Part shown: piece after piece, positions 1 to 5,811 of the stretch
Layout: the number at the start of each line of letters is the position of its first letter
Numbering within the stretch: position 1 is the stretch's first letter
From: Scatomorpha merdigallinarum
GTDB taxonomy: Bacteria; Bacillota; Clostridia; Oscillospirales; Oscillospiraceae
DNA: 12,734 bases
Reading direction: 5' to 3'
Assembly: GCA_018710885.1 (NCBI GenBank)
Contig: DVJA01000026.1
Location: forward strand, 1-12,734
Notes under the pieces: generated by a model
Told to the model about the DNA's origin: nothing
The model's input: the letters and a program-made list of their open reading frames with translations, nothing else
The model's database searches: none
Program-made: the position numbers and the translations under genes

Positions 1-31
1 CGACCTTCTTGCCGATGATGGCTTTCTTCAT
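1..31 (-). CDS. rplC: 50S ribosomal protein L3, N-terminal fragment (runs off the left edge)
   Basis: Only the first ten codons are in the window; they read MKKAIIGKKV, the usual beginning of bacterial L3 (MKKAIIGKKVGMTQ...). The ATG at 31-29 is preceded by a perfect AGGAGG (44-39) at 7 bases. It follows rpsJ on the same strand, as in the conserved S10 operon (rpsJ-rplC-rplD...). L3 is an early-assembling 23S rRNA-binding protein near the peptidyl-transferase centre. The identification rests on both the short peptide and the gene order. Confidence 0.9.
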   Translation of the reverse strand, partial: MKKAIIGKKV

Positions 32-56
32 TCTATATCCTCCTAACGGTTATTGG

Positions 57-87
57 TTGAAGCGGCTCATTGGGCTGTCCGCTCCAA
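57..87 (-). promoter_or_regulatory. Hairpin in the rpsJ-rplC intergenic spacer
   Basis: In the minus-strand transcript, positions 87-79 (UUGGAGCGG) can pair with 65-57 (CCGCUUCAA), giving nine pairs with one G-U and a 13-base loop, about 13 bases upstream of the rplC ribosome binding site. The rpsJ-rplC gap is 115 bases, wide for this operon. The stem could stabilise mRNA or tune L3 translation; this is inference from base pairing only. Confidence 0.35.
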
Positions 88-146
88 CATGACCCTGCCC
101 GTTCACGCAAGTCGCGGGCAAGCGGGTTAACAATGTTGCTGCGCTC

Positions 147-461
147 TCAGAGCTTGATCTCGATCTCCACGCCGGCGGGGACTTCGACGCTCATCAGGGC
201 CTCGACGGTCTTCTGGGTGGGGTTCATGATGTCAATGAGGCGCTTGTGCGTGCGGCGCTCGAACTGCTCGCGGCTGTCCTTGTACTTGTGGACGGCACGC
301 AGGATGGTGACGACCTCCTTCTTGGTGGGCAGAGGGATGGGGCCGGACACCTTCGCATCGGTGCGGCGCGCAGTCTCGACGATGGTCTCGGCGGCCTTGT
401 CGATGAGCTGGTGGTCGTAGGCCTTGAGCCTGATGCGGATCATTTTCTTGTTTGCTGCCAT
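147..461 (-). CDS. rpsJ: 30S ribosomal protein S10
   Basis: A 104-residue protein beginning MAANKKMIRIRLKAYDHQLI, with the S10 signatures SGPIPLPTKKEVVTILRA (about residues 39-56) and REQFERRTHKRLIDI (about 64-78), and the typical C-terminus VPAGVEIEIKL. Length matches the family (about 100-105). S10 is a head protein of the 30S subunit and also the NusE partner of NusB in antitermination. The frame stays open upstream to 668, but the ATG at 461-459 is chosen because AGGAGG lies 7 bases before it and family homology begins there. It is the first gene of the S10 operon, followed by rplC, and is transcribed from the promoter at 738-766. Confidence 0.97.
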   Translation of the reverse strand: MAANKKMIRIRLKAYDHQLIDKAAETIVETARRTDAKVSGPIPLPTKKEVVTILRAVHKYKDSREQFERRTHKRLIDIMNPTQKTVEALMSVEVPAGVEIEIKL

Positions 462-731
462 GTTTTTTCCTCCTGATTCGTACTTGGCCGGCTTGCGCCG
501 TCCAGTGGTACGGCGAGCTTTTTTCATACACGCATCCGTGCGTATCAGCCCCCGCCCGAAAAACAAACCGGCTTTTGGCCGGCTGCTCCCCGTCGGGCGA
601 TATACGCCCGTGTACGGAAAAAAGCTCATCCGCCCGATTTCGCGCTTAATGCGCCGGACATACTCCACGGAAGTTACCGGCTGAAAGCCGCAATCTCCCG
701 CTTCATCGCATAGTGCGCCCCTTTCAGGCGC
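462..731 (-). promoter_or_regulatory. S10 operon leader RNA, structured
   Basis: About 270 transcribed bases separate the promoter from rpsJ. In the minus-strand RNA two GC-rich hairpins are visible: CGGGCG-loop-CGCCCG (610-594) and CCGGC-CAAAA-GCCGG (582-568). The second is followed directly by UUUGUUUUU (567-559), so it resembles a weak intrinsic terminator. A 10-base direct repeat (TTGGCCGGCT on the plus strand) occurs at 484-493 and 575-584. Ribosomal operons commonly use leader RNA for autogenous control; attenuation here is inference. No protein-coding gene is supported in this stretch. Confidence 0.55.
559..582 (-). terminator. Possible attenuator hairpin in the S10 leader
   Basis: On the minus strand a 5-bp all-GC stem (CCGGC/GCCGG, loop CAAAA) is followed by TTTGTTTTT. 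It lies inside the leader, about 100 bases before rpsJ, so if active it would act as a conditional terminator. The stem is short, so the call is tentative. Confidence 0.35.
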
Positions 732-737
732 CCTGAT

Positions 738-766
738 ATAATATCAAGTACACGGGTGGATGTCAA
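738..766 (-). promoter_or_regulatory. Sigma-A promoter of the S10 operon
   Basis: Minus strand: -35 TTGACA (766-761), 17-base spacer, -10 TATTAT (743-738). The flanking 770-830 region is AT-rich, as expected upstream of a strong promoter. Transcription should start near 731. Confidence 0.85.
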
Positions 767-860
767 GAGTTTTTTAGTATTTTTTTATGAAATTTCGAGA
801 TTATTTTTGGTGATAATTTTTTGCCGCCTCCGGCACACGTGATTGCGGCCCGCAGTGGCT

Positions 861-890
861 GTCCCGGGAGGGGAAATGCCCTCCCGGGAC
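861..890 (-). terminator. 12-bp perfect stem-loop after the Nudix-DUF1015 gene
   Basis: Arms 861-872 (gtcccgggaggg) and 879-890 (ccctcccgggac) are perfectly complementary with a 6-base loop, starting 8 bases beyond the stop codon of the minus-strand gene. The position suggests a transcription terminator, but the minus strand has no T-run after the stem, so it may be a Rho-type pause site, an mRNA 3'-end stabiliser, or a terminator of unusual form. Confidence 0.5.
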
Positions 891-897
891 GCAAAGA

Positions 898-2673
898 TCA
901 CCTTATCGCGCGGCACTCGAGATAGTAGCGCTTCTCTCTGGCCTCGCCGATGGAAAAGCTCTTTTTCGGATACGGGCCGTGCGCGGCTATATAGGGGAAG
1001 AGCTCATTTTTGTCCAGCACGGGCAGCATGACCGCAGCGCCGTCAGAAGAGCGGGCCAGGCCGGCGCACTCCGCGTCGCCGTGCACGTAATCGACCCCGC
1101 CTCCGTGGGCCGCCAGGAGCTCGCCTATGAGCCCGTCCGTGAACTCCACCAGCTCGCCGAGCTGCAGGCAGGTGCCTATGTGCCGCACCCCGCGCCTGGT
1201 CACGACGCTGACCGCGTTTGCCCCGCCGCGCGGGCAGCGCCGGTCAAAGGCCTCCGCCAGGCATTTTGCCGCCGCTCCGGTCACCAAGCGGTGTATGGGC
1301 TTGAACTCCACCGCCGGGTCGTGTATGTTCACTATCTCCGCCAGGGCGTAGCGGGCGGGATGGACGGCGCGCTCTGCCTCGCTGAGCGTGGGCTTGAGCT
1401 GCTCCCAGCAGAGCTTGGCAGCGGCCAGGGAGTGGTTGCCGTCGCCCATGGCGTACTTTATTGCCCCGGGCATGGCGTCGAGCATGGACCGGAGGCGCTC
1501 TGCCTCCTCCCCGCCGGCCCTGGAGCCGCGTATGTGCCCGCCGCCGAGCATGAGCTCAAAGTCGTAGAGTACCTCTCCGCCCGCCGCGGAGGGGATGAGC
1601 GTATTTCCCGGGTCGTTGATGAACACCATGATGTGCGGCAGCTCCAGCGCCGCCCCGGCGCGGATGGCCGCCCTGGGCGGCAGGCGGGACTCCACCGTGC
1701 CCTCGGTCGCCCGCACCGGCGTGGAGGTGCCCTCGGCCCAGTCGTAGCGCTCCAGGTCGAGCTTGCCCACCAGGCCGCGACGCACATTGCCCGTAGGCAG
1801 TGTCCTCTCTACATATATATAAGAGTTCTCCACGCAGTCGAAAAGCCCCTGGTTTACATAACTCTCCATGGCTGCATATATCTTCTGCTGCTCGGCCGCC
1901 TCGTCAACCTTGCCGAGGTAGGCTTCGGGCAGCATGAGGCGCAGGGTGCTGGGCGCGTCGCCGGCCAGCCGGTCCGCCTCAGTCCAGTATTCGGGCTCGC
2001 TGGTGAACTGGTCGCAGGCCACACAGCTCCATCTGGACATGTCCGTGCCCGCGCGCGGCAGGAGAATGTCGGCCGGGGTGAAGATGCCCCTGTCCCCCGC
2101 TATGGCCTCCATGGCCACGCGGGACCAGCCCTCCATATATTCCTCATATCCGCCCAGCTCGGAGATCTTGAGCCACTTGCCCTCCAGCTTCTCCGTCTCG
2201 CGGACGCTCACCTCTCCGGCTACCTCCATGCGGAAGAGGAACCCGAGGTGCACTCGGCTGACCTCGTCGCCCTCCTCGTTTATGACGCCCAGGGGCGTGA
2301 GGCTCACCACGTGCTCCACGCTGACCTCCTCGGCCACCTCGCGCTCGAGCGCGCGCATCAGTATGCCCTCGCGCTCATCGTCGTCCACGCGCTCGATGTG
2401 CCCGCCGACGCCGAGGCTGATCTTGCCGTGCAGCCTGGCCTCTCCGCCGGCATTAAGCCTGCGCGTGGCGTATATCTCGTCGCCGCGGGTGACGGCGACA
2501 TAGGGTATTATCTGCCTGTACGACGGGTCGAGCTCCATGTCGGGGCGCGGCAGGAACTGGTGCTCACGCTCCACAAAGGCGAGTATCTCATCGCCGCAGC
2601 CCGTTATGAGGCCGTACCTGTTCTCTATCCAGGGCGCCAGGCCCGCGGTCTTTACAACCAGAATGTCACTCAT
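898..2673 (-). CDS. Nudix hydrolase domain fused to a DUF1015 domain
   Basis: A 591-residue protein. Residues 1-195 look like a Nudix domain: QIIPYVAVTRGDEIYATRR, then GKISLGVGGHIERVDDDE and REVAEE (R111-E116), the metal-binding part of the Nudix box, with one extra residue in the spacing compared with the classical motif. Residues 196-591 are DUF1015-like: FTPADILLPRAGTDMSRWSCVACDQFTSEPEYW (197-230), ELMLGGGHIRG (373-383), AMGDGNHSLAAAK (408-420) and HPARYALAEIVNIHD (438-452). As I recall, DUF1015 genes in clostridia often sit near serA/serC; none is here. The activity is unknown; a nucleotide-linked substrate is plausible. The ATG at 2673 is preferred over the in-frame ATG at 2691 because AAGGAG (2684-2679) lies 5 bases before it and overlaps the longer reading. 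It is divergent from the alpha/beta hydrolase gene. Domain assignment is firm; function is not. Confidence 0.88.
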   Translation of the reverse strand: MSDILVVKTAGLAPWIENRYGLITGCGDEILAFVEREHQFLPRPDMELDPSYRQIIPYVAVTRGDEIYATRRLNAGGEARLHGKISLGVGGHIERVDDDEREGILMRALEREVAEEVSVEHVVSLTPLGVINEEGDEVSRVHLGFLFRMEVAGEVSVRETEKLEGKWLKISELGGYEEYMEGWSRVAMEAIAGDRGIFTPADILLPRAGTDMSRWSCVACDQFTSEPEYWTEADRLAGDAPSTLRLMLPEAYLGKVDEAAEQQKIYAAMESYVNQGLFDCVENSYIYVERTLPTGNVRRGLVGKLDLERYDWAEGTSTPVRATEGTVESRLPPRAAIRAGAALELPHIMVFINDPGNTLIPSAAGGEVLYDFELMLGGGHIRGSRAGGEEAERLRSMLDAMPGAIKYAMGDGNHSLAAAKLCWEQLKPTLSEAERAVHPARYALAEIVNIHDPAVEFKPIHRLVTGAAAKCLAEAFDRRCPRGGANAVSVVTRRGVRHIGTCLQLGELVEFTDGLIGELLAAHGGGVDYVHGDAECAGLARSSDGAAVMLPVLDKNELFPYIAAHGPYPKKSFSIGEAREKRYYLECRAIR

Positions 2674-2678
2674 AGCTG

Positions 2679-2684
2679 CTCCTT
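2679..2684 (-). promoter_or_regulatory. Ribosome binding site that fixes the Nudix-DUF1015 start
   Basis: AAGGAG on the minus strand, 5 bases before the ATG at 2673-2671. The upstream in-frame ATG at 2691 has no comparable site, so the first six codons of the longest open frame are probably untranslated. Confidence 0.7.
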
Positions 2685-2690
2685 TGCGCA

Positions 2691-2719
2691 TTGACTTGCG
2701 CGTGTATTTGGTCTAAAAT
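2691..2719 (+). promoter_or_regulatory. Sigma-A promoter of the alpha/beta hydrolase gene
   Basis: Plus strand: -35 TTGACT (2691-2696), 17-base spacer, -10 TAAAAT (2714-2719), about 40 bases before the start codon. The minus-strand Nudix-DUF1015 gene must use a promoter in the same 87-base gap; TTGATT at 2727-2722 is a candidate -35, but I see no convincing partner -10. Confidence 0.65.
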
Positions 2720-2760
2720 CTAATCAAAAATGATAATACCATAAAAGGAGGCAAAAGCAA

Positions 2761-3702
2761 ATGCCGAACATCGCCGAAACCGAGTATTTTTTCACCTCCA
2801 GCGAGGGCAAAACGCCCATACACGTGCGCGAGTGGACGCCGGACTGCGACCTGAACGGCGTGGTGCAGATCTCGCACGGCATCAATGAGTACATCGGGCG
2901 CTACGAGGACTTCGCCCGTTACCTGGCCTCGAAGGGCTTTGCCGTCGTCGGCAACGACCACCTCGGCCACGGCCGGAGCGTGCTCTCCCCCGAGCGCCTG
3001 GGCTACTTCGCCGACAATGACGGCTGGTTCTGCGCGGTTGACGATATAGAGGAGCTGCGGCGCCGCACGCACGAGAAGTACCCCGACCTGCCCTATTTCG
3101 TCCTGGGCCACTCGATGGGCAGCTTCCTTGTCCGTACCTGGCTCTCCCGCTGCCCGCAGAGCAAGGTGGACGGCGTCATCCTCTCCGGCACCGGCCAGCC
3201 CCCCGCCCCCATCGTAGCCGCCGGGCGCCTGGCCTGCGACGCGGACATGCTCAAGAACGGCCCCATGCACCGCAGCGAGGCCATATACAACCTGGCCTTC
3301 GGTTCTTATAATAAAGGTATAGAGCCGCTGCGCACGCAGTACGACTGGCTCACGCGCGACGAATCTGTGGTGGACAAATACGCCGCCGACCCTCTGTGCA
3401 CGTTTATACCCACCACCAGCCTCATGCGCGACATGATGTTCGGCCTGGGCCTGCTGAACCGCTCCAGCACCATAAACCGCATGCGCCGCGACACGCCCAT
3501 CATCCTCATGAGCGGCGACGCCGACCCCGTCGGCGGCTATGGCATGCAGGTGGCCAGAATCTACCGCGATTACGTGCGCGCCGGGTTCGAGGACGTGGCC
3601 TACAAGTTCTACGAGGGCGCCAGGCACGAGATACTCAACGAGACCAACCGCGAGGATGTGTATAAGGACATCCTGGACTGGCTGTTCGTCAAGCTGGGCT
3701 GA
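2761..3702 (+). CDS. Alpha/beta hydrolase, monoacylglycerol lipase / lysophospholipase type
   Basis: A 313-residue protein of the Hydrolase_4 (serine aminopeptidase S33 / lysophospholipase) type. The oxyanion-hole region is QISHGINEYIGRYEDFARYL (37-56), followed by GNDHLGHGRS (64-73). The nucleophile elbow is GHSMG (116-120) with Ser118; the acid is probably Asp255 in SGDADPVG (251-258); the catalytic His is His289 in GARHEIL (286-292). There is no signal peptide or membrane segment, so it should be cytosolic and act on monoacylglycerol, lysophospholipid or similar esters. The ATG at 2761 has AAGGAGG (2745-2751) at 9 bases. It is a single-gene unit: own promoter at 2691-2719 and a strong terminator 17 bases after the stop. 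The substrate cannot be told from sequence. Confidence 0.92.
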   Translation: MPNIAETEYFFTSSEGKTPIHVREWTPDCDLNGVVQISHGINEYIGRYEDFARYLASKGFAVVGNDHLGHGRSVLSPERLGYFADNDGWFCAVDDIEELRRRTHEKYPDLPYFVLGHSMGSFLVRTWLSRCPQSKVDGVILSGTGQPPAPIVAAGRLACDADMLKNGPMHRSEAIYNLAFGSYNKGIEPLRTQYDWLTRDESVVDKYAADPLCTFIPTTSLMRDMMFGLGLLNRSSTINRMRRDTPIILMSGDADPVGGYGMQVARIYRDYVRAGFEDVAYKFYEGARHEILNETNREDVYKDILDWLFVKLG

Positions 3703-3719
3703 CGCGCCGGCGATATGGA

Positions 3720-3768
3720 AATATAAAGACCGAGGCACTCCTGTTTGGCGTGCCTCGGTCTTTATATT
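3720..3768. terminator. Bidirectional intrinsic terminator between convergent genes
   Basis: Arms 3720-3738 and 3750-3768 are perfectly complementary over 19 bp with an 11-base loop. The outer AT-rich part of the stem supplies the T-rich tail on both strands (TCTTTATATT each way). It lies between the stop of the alpha/beta hydrolase (3702, plus) and that of the activase (3773, minus), so it can end both transcripts. Confidence 0.9.
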
Positions 3769-3772
3769 GCTT

Positions 3773-4567
3773 TCAGTTATTACGTGCGTATTCCTGTGCG
3801 CGTATCGCCGCACCCAGGGCCGCAGTGGACTGCGGCAGCTTGAGTGCGCGTACGGGCTTTCCCAGTATATCCGCGAAGATGTCGGCAATGGCCTCATTAT
3901 TGGCCACGCCGCCGGAGAACACGATCGGCGATATATACGATATCTGGCCGGCCTTGCCCATGGAAACTATACGCCGCGCGATAGAGCGCCCGGTCCCGGC
4001 CGCGATATCCGCCACCGGCACTTTCTGCGAGAGGTACGATATTATCTCGCTCTCGGCAAAAATAGTGCACATGCTGCTGATGGTACACGGGTTCTGCGAC
4101 TGCTTCATAAGGTCTGACAGCTCGCTCATCTCTATGCCCAGCAGCCGGTGCGTAAGCACCTCGAAAAAGCGCCCCGTTCCGGCAGCGCAGCGGTCATTCA
4201 TCTCGAAACGCATGACCGTACCGTATTCATCGAGTTCGATGACCTTGCTGTCCTGGCCGCCGATATCTATTATTGTCCTGGCCGTGGGGTCCACCCTGTG
4301 CGTGCCTATGCCGTGGGCTATGATCTCGGGTATGTTGTCGTCGGCACGCTGGAAGGCTTTCCGGCCATAGCCGGTGGCGACGACATACTTGACGTCCCCG
4401 GCCTCCGCCCCGGCAGCGTCAAGCGCGGCCTTGAGCACCTTGTCGCCGCTGGCGTTGCGGTCAAACTCGGTCATGATGACCTGGAAGGTGACTATCTGCC
4501 CCGCCTCGTCCAGCAGGACGCACTTGGAGGTCGTTGAACCTATATCTACACCTGCATACAGATTCAT
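3773..4567 (-). CDS. Acyl-CoA dehydratase activase (BadF/BadG/BcrA/HgdC family, [4Fe-4S] ATPase)
   Basis: A 264-residue protein of the ASKHA-fold activator family, of the usual length for HgdC/HadI-type activators. Motifs: phosphate-1 loop GVDIGSTTSK (6-15), phosphate-2 IIDIGGQDSK (99-108), NDRCAAGTGRFFE (124-136), SSMCTIFAESEIIS (164-177) and adenosine motif FSGGVANN (217-224). Cys127 and Cys167 match the two cysteines by which each subunit of the known homodimers holds one bridging [4Fe-4S] cluster. In the family, ATP hydrolysis drives transfer of a single low-potential electron to a 2-hydroxyacyl-CoA dehydratase or benzoyl-CoA reductase; the partners here are probably the subunits at 5812-9993. 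It follows the 63-residue CxxC gene by 3 bases and is last in its unit, closed by the terminator at 3720-3768. Weak own ribosome binding site (GAGG) suggests translational coupling. Confidence 0.95.
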   Translation of the reverse strand: MNLYAGVDIGSTTSKCVLLDEAGQIVTFQVIMTEFDRNASGDKVLKAALDAAGAEAGDVKYVVATGYGRKAFQRADDNIPEIIAHGIGTHRVDPTARTIIDIGGQDSKVIELDEYGTVMRFEMNDRCAAGTGRFFEVLTHRLLGIEMSELSDLMKQSQNPCTISSMCTIFAESEIISYLSQKVPVADIAAGTGRSIARRIVSMGKAGQISYISPIVFSGGVANNEAIADIFADILGKPVRALKLPQSTAALGAAIRAQEYARNN

Positions 4568-4570
4568 AAG

Positions 4571-4762
4571 TTATTTGCCCTCGAGCATCGTCTCGGCGCT
4601 GTTGAGCTCGTTGACGACGAACTCCCCGTCCATGAATTCTATGCCGCAGCCCGGGCAGCGGAATCCCGACGCATCAGGCAGCTCCAGGTCCTTATAGGTG
4701 ATCTTGATATCATCGACCTCTTCCATGTCCATCTTGCAGTTAAAGCACTTCCACTGACTCAT
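4571..4762 (-). CDS. Small double-CxxC protein (zinc-ribbon or rubredoxin-like redox protein)
   Basis: A 63-residue protein with two cysteine pairs, C6-x2-C9 and C36-x2-C39 (KCFNCKM and FRCPGCGIEF), the layout of a zinc ribbon or rubredoxin-like knuckle pair, with an acidic body. It resembles, from memory, the short 'redox protein' families (CLJU_RS11820/DVU_1557 type) found beside acyl-CoA dehydratase activases in anaerobes. It starts at an ATG with AAGGAGG at 9 bases, lies 14 bases after the 90-residue gene and 3 bases before the activase. The tight coupling to the activase suggests it delivers electrons to it, or loads or protects its cluster; this is inference. Whether it holds zinc or iron cannot be read from the sequence. 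Confidence 0.85.
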   Translation of the reverse strand: MSQWKCFNCKMDMEEVDDIKITYKDLELPDASGFRCPGCGIEFMDGEFVVNELNSAETMLEGK

Positions 4763-4776
4763 AACTTGCAGCCTCC

Positions 4777-5049
4777 TTACTCATTGTCCTGTCCCGCGAG
4801 GGTAATAACATAACTGTACAGATTTAGTACCTCTACTTCTCCGCCGCTCACGGTATATTCGACGTTTGCCGTAAAATTGCCGATTTTCTTCTTAGCAAGG
4901 AAGTGCTCTTCCCCGTCCACGTAGAGCTTCTTTCCGGTGGTCTCTGCGTATTCGAGGACTTCGCGTATATCCTCTTCCCGTATGCCGCGGTCCTCCATTA
5001 CCGCCTTTATCTCATCGCTGATCTTGACAGGGACAGTTTTTGCATCCAC
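4777..5049 (-). CDS. 90-residue protein of unknown function, in the activase operon
   Basis: I do not recognise this protein with confidence. It is short, charged and without cysteines: an N-terminal helical part (VKISDEIKAVMEDRGIREEDIREVLEYAE) followed by beta-rich sequence (KKLYVDGEEHFLAKKKIGNFTANVEYTVSGGEVEVLNLYSYV). The order helix-'RGI..EDI..VL'-strands-'G...V.Y' is reminiscent of DUF4258/RelE-like small folds, but that is a weak resemblance and I see no toxin context. The longest frame begins at a GTG at 5091 without a ribosome binding site. The GTG at 5049 has GGAGGT (5062-5057) at 7 bases and is preferred, removing 14 residues. It is first in the unit with the CxxC protein and activase, directly downstream of the putative TetR-controlled promoter, so it probably supports the activase or its partner. 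Confidence 0.75.
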   Translation of the reverse strand: MDAKTVPVKISDEIKAVMEDRGIREEDIREVLEYAETTGKKLYVDGEEHFLAKKKIGNFTANVEYTVSGGEVEVLNLYSYVITLAGQDNE

Positions 5050-5056
5050 TTTTCTT

Positions 5057-5062
5057 ACCTCC
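5057..5062 (-). promoter_or_regulatory. Ribosome binding site that fixes a GTG start at 5049
   Basis: GGAGGT on the minus strand, 7 bases upstream of GTG (5049-5047). It lies inside the longer open frame (GTG at 5091), which has no such site, and so argues for the shorter product. Confidence 0.75.
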
Positions 5063-5142
5063 AATTTGTATTTGTTTGTACCGATTTTCACGAATATGCG
5101 GGCCGGAAGTTTTAATATGTACAGCGTAAATATCTAAATATA

Positions 5143-5171
5143 AGTATAGACTATTGACAGCAAAATGTCAA
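5143..5171 (-). promoter_or_regulatory. Sigma-A promoter of the activase operon
   Basis: Minus strand: -35 TTGACA (5171-5166), 17-base spacer, -10 TATACT (5148-5143). The near-consensus promoter should start transcription near 5136, giving a leader of about 87 bases. It is almost wholly covered by the inverted repeat at 5149-5176. Confidence 0.8.
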
Positions 5172-5176
5172 TAGTC
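5149..5176. promoter_or_regulatory. Inverted-repeat operator over the activase promoter (probable TetR site)
   Basis: Arms GACTATTGACA (5149-5159) and TGTCAATAGTC (5166-5176) are perfectly complementary over 11 bp with a 6-base spacer; GTATA/TATAC flank it, offset by one base. One arm contains the -35 box and the other fills the spacer up to the -10, so a bound dimer would block RNA polymerase. The TetR gene ends 33 bases away, which makes its product the obvious candidate. The repeat was not found at the other promoters of the window. Confidence 0.7.
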
Positions 5177-5208
5177 TTATACATGGTTAAATCAATACGA
5201 TTTGTCCC

Positions 5209-5781
5209 TCACACCAGGCATTTATCCAGCAGGAAATCTATCATGTAGGCATACTGTTCGCGCGTCAGTTCGGACATGCCCATGCTCACCTGATAGGACT
5301 CATAAATGACATAGGTCTCCAGCAGCTCATACGCCTTTGCATTAACTACCCAGTCCTTCTGGGTTGCCTTTGAGCGCTTGGTGAGCTTGGCAATGAAGTT
5401 ATAGAACGGACGTATTTCGGCTTCCTCCTGGAACTGGCTGCGCCCGTCGAAGAACATAAAGGCGAAGATATTCTTGTTCTCGTTTGCGAATTTGAACACC
5501 TGCATCGCTATGGTCTTGCAGAAGGTAAATTTGTCCACCTGACCTTCCAGTTCCTTGAGGGACTTGTATATACAATCATACAGCCTGTCAAAGCCGTCTG
5601 ACAGCACGTATTTCTTGACCTCTTTCAGATTCTCCACATAGTTGTATATGGTCATCGCAGATACGCCAAGCTCGCTGGAAATCCTGCGTGCAGAGAGAGC
5701 CTCCAGCCCTTCAGAATCCATGATCCTGACCGCTGCGCGTATTATCTCCTCTTTCCCACACAACACTTTCTCTCGTGCCAT
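5209..5781 (-). CDS. TetR/AcrR family transcriptional regulator
   Basis: A 190-residue protein with the TetR N-terminal DNA-binding domain: IIRAAVRIMDSEGLEALSARRISSELGVSAMTIYNYVENLKEV (about 13-55), with the recognition helix near GVSAMTIYNYVEN. The remaining 135 residues are helical and diverged, as usual for the ligand-binding and dimerisation domain, here aromatic-rich (FKFANENKNIFAFMFFDG). The ATG at 5781 has only a weak ribosome binding site. It begins 30 bases after the second large dehydratase subunit, so both are probably co-transcribed from the promoter at 7307-7335. The palindrome just downstream, over the activase promoter, is the best candidate operator. The ligand is unknown; a CoA thioester or the imported anion would fit the context. 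Confidence 0.92.
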   Translation of the reverse strand: MAREKVLCGKEEIIRAAVRIMDSEGLEALSARRISSELGVSAMTIYNYVENLKEVKKYVLSDGFDRLYDCIYKSLKELEGQVDKFTFCKTIAMQVFKFANENKNIFAFMFFDGRSQFQEEAEIRPFYNFIAKLTKRSKATQKDWVVNAKAYELLETYVIYESYQVSMGMSELTREQYAYMIDFLLDKCLV

Positions 5782-5811
5782 CAGCTTACCATATCCTCAT
5801 CATCTGTATTT

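Noticed and set aside
462..668. In-frame N-terminal extension of S10 (69 extra codons)
   Set aside because: S10 homology starts at 461, a perfect ribosome binding site precedes that ATG, and the extension falls in structured leader RNA.
979..2694. 571-codon open frame on the plus strand
   Set aside because: It lies wholly opposite the Nudix-DUF1015 gene, has a low-complexity composition rich in A, R, G, L and V, and no recognisable motif; GC-rich codon bias in the real gene explains it.
2713..3897. 394-codon open frame on the minus strand
   Set aside because: It is antisense to the alpha/beta hydrolase, crosses the bidirectional terminator and shows no domain; a shadow frame.
5209..5781. 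Possibility that tetR is transcribed from the palindromic promoter at 5143-5171
   Set aside because: tetR lies upstream of that promoter on the same strand; only the plus-strand reading of the symmetric repeat points at tetR, and that would be antisense.
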